13,817 nucleotides of DNA from Moraxellaceae bacterium (GTDB lineage Bacteria > Pseudomonadota > Gammaproteobacteria > Pseudomonadales > Moraxellaceae). Positions 12,509 through 13,817 of this stretch are shown piece after piece. The DNA lies in the NCBI GenBank assembly GCA_030146505.1, contig JASLCO010000039.1:1-13817 (forward strand). The letters are read 5' to 3'. The position numbers and the translations under genes are program-made. Numbering within the stretch: the stretch's first letter is position 1; each line of letters begins with the position of its first letter. The notes beneath the pieces were generated by a model. That model saw only the letters and a program-made list of their open reading frames with translations. It searched no databases and was not told where the DNA came from.

Positions 12509-13817
12509 ATGAAAAACAAGCATCGCTTGCCGTCCCTTCGCCTGGCGCCGCGCGCAGCAGGATTTGTTCTCGCCTCTGTGCTGCCCCTTGCTGTCAGTAC
12601 CGCTTCGGCTTTTGAACTGAATCTGGGGGCTGTCACCGGCTCACTGGACACCACGGTTTCCTATGGCACAGGCTGGCGTCTCGAGGATCCGGATACGGCG
12701 CTGGCGGCGCGTTATCCCACTTATGCGGCAGCGGTTGCTGACAATCATCGCACCTTCATCAACAAGAATGACGGTGACAGCAATTTCGACAATAATTCCC
12801 GCCCCATTACCAATGTGTTCAAGATCACTTCGGATTTTGAGCTCAAATATGACAGATACGGCCTTTTCACCCGTGCCACGGCGTTTTACGACACGGTACT
12901 GATGAGCAACAAGATCAATCGCGCCAGTCCCAACCTCTATCCCAATTCTGCCAGCTGTAATCCCCAGATAACGGCCAACCCAGCCGCTTGCGGTTTCCCG
13001 TCGGAAATTGATGATCATTCCGGACATGATGCCCGCTTTCTGGATGCCTATGTCTACGGCAACTTTGATTTGGGCAGCATGCCGCTGAACCTGCGCGCCG
13101 GCTCGCAGGTGATCAGTTGGGGTGAAGCCTTGTTCCTTCAGGACGGCATCAACAGCGCCAATCCCGTATCGCTTTCCAAGCTGCGCTTGCCGGGTGCCGA
13201 AGTAAAAGAGGCCCTGTTGCCGCTGCCCATGCTCTATGCCTCGCTGGGCCTGACCGACAACCTGACCATGGAAGCCTTCTATGAATTCGACTGGGATTAT
13301 TCCGAAGCGGATGACGTCGGTACTTTCTACTCCACGGATGATGCTTTTGCCGGGCAGGGTGCCAACCGCATCCTGATTGATATGGCAGGCGGTGCGCTGG
13401 AGCCTGCGGCAAGGGGTTACAACAATGCCGTTTATGGCGTCAATTCTTCGGTGCTGACGGCTGATCGGGTTGGCGATCTTCCCACTGATGGCAAGGGCCA
13501 GTATGGCGTGGCATTCCGTTACAACATGGATGCAACCGAGCTTGGCCTTTTCTTCATGAATTACCACAGTCACAAGCCGGTGGCCCAGGCAACTACGGGT
13601 GGTCCGGTGACTGATGCCATGAGCGCCATGGCTTATCTGGACAACACGACTTACCAGATTGTTTATCCCGAAGATATCCAGATGTATGGCCTGAGCTTCA
13701 GTACAACGGCGGGGGATCTGTCGTTCTCAGGCGAGCTTGCTTATCGCCCGAATGACGTGATCCTGTCGGAGCTGGGTGACAATCTGGTTGCCTACAATAC
13801 GATTGCTGCCGCTTGCT
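12509..13817 (+). CDS. DUF1302 family outer-membrane-type protein (cut by right edge)
   Basis: First 436 codons of a larger protein; no stop before the window ends. Residues 1-34 are a signal peptide: basic MKNKHR, a hydrophobic core around 16-29, and an ASA cleavage site before F35. The mature start FELNLGAVTGSLDTTVSYG, followed by TGWRLEDPD, is the DUF1302 hallmark. The rest is rich in aromatic residues, Gly and Asn with alternating strand-like patterns, as expected of a beta-barrel. C150 and C161 may form a disulfide in a loop. DUF1302 genes are often found with DUF1329 and RND-type permeases and are thought to act in export or uptake of hydrophobic compounds; direct function is not established. 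GGAG 7 nt upstream fixes ATG 12509; the in-frame ATG at 12467 lacks such a site. The partner genes, if any, would lie to the right of this window. Confidence 0.9.
   Translation, partial: MKNKHRLPSLRLAPRAAGFVLASVLPLAVSTASAFELNLGAVTGSLDTTVSYGTGWRLEDPDTALAARYPTYAAAVADNHRTFINKNDGDSNFDNNSRPITNVFKITSDFELKYDRYGLFTRATAFYDTVLMSNKINRASPNLYPNSASCNPQITANPAACGFPSEIDDHSGHDARFLDAYVYGNFDLGSMPLNLRAGSQVISWGEALFLQDGINSANPVSLSKLRLPGAEVKEALLPLPMLYASLGLTDNLTMEAFYEFDWDYSEADDVGTFYSTDDAFAGQGANRILIDMAGGALEPAARGYNNAVYGVNSSVLTADRVGDLPTDGKGQYGVAFRYNMDATELGLFFMNYHSHKPVAQATTGGPVTDAMSAMAYLDNTTYQIVYPEDIQMYGLSFSTTAGDLSFSGELAYRPNDVILSELGDNLVAYNTIAAAC

Noticed and set aside
12641..13573. 310-codon open frame antisense to the DUF1302 gene
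   Set aside because: The plus-strand frame has a signal peptide, ribosome site and DUF1302 hallmark; the antisense product shows no domain.

Overview
This window comes from a GC-rich gammaproteobacterium, most probably of the Pseudomonadales or a neighbouring order (Alcanivorax, Marinobacter or Pseudomonas-like). The gene content shows this: NAD kinase and aminopeptidase N of clear gammaproteobacterial type, a FadH-type dienoyl-CoA reductase, and several conserved unknowns (DUF1315/YeaC, DUF6231, DUF2797). From memory, a similar order occurs around PA3083 (pepN), PA3088 (nadK) and PA3092 (fadH1) in Pseudomonas aeruginosa. No mobile elements, CRISPR arrays, tRNA or rRNA genes were seen, so this looks like core chromosome.

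Layout. (1) 1-1035, minus strand: an AraC-family regulator, nearly complete but cut by the left edge. (2) 1036-1219: a divergent promoter region with repeats that could be operators. (3) 1220-3247, plus: fadH, closed by a strong intrinsic terminator at 3281-3311. (4) 3403-8074, plus: a tight five-gene run of a coiled-coil protein with possible zinc ligands, a D-cysteine desulfhydrase/ACC deaminase-like PLP enzyme, a double cyclic-nucleotide-binding/rhodanese fusion, nadK and DUF1315. Two of the four junctions overlap, and the other two gaps are 12 and 36 nt. (5) 8151-8612, minus: a lone DUF6231 gene. (6) 8640-12133, plus: DUF2797 and pepN, 2 nt apart. (7) 12134-12508: a non-coding stretch with a possible promoter and a hairpin-rich leader. 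(8) 12509 to the right edge, plus: the first 436 codons of a DUF1302 outer-membrane-type protein with a signal peptide.

How the genes may work together. FadH uses NADPH in the beta-oxidation of unsaturated fatty acids, and NadK makes the NADP pool. The AraC-type gene beside fadH is a natural candidate for its regulator. The PLP enzyme next to a cyclic-nucleotide-gated rhodanese suggests a sulfur-handling pair. DUF1302 proteins often accompany systems that move hydrophobic compounds across the envelope, which would suit a lipid- or hydrocarbon-degrading lifestyle. These links are inference from gene order and family knowledge.

No clearly new defence or mobile system is visible. The points most worth following are the cyclic-nucleotide/rhodanese plus PLP pair, the DUF2797 protein with a GIY-YIG-like core beside many cysteines, the coiled-coil protein with two possible metal sites, and the divergent DUF6231/DUF2797 pair with only 27 nt between start codons.
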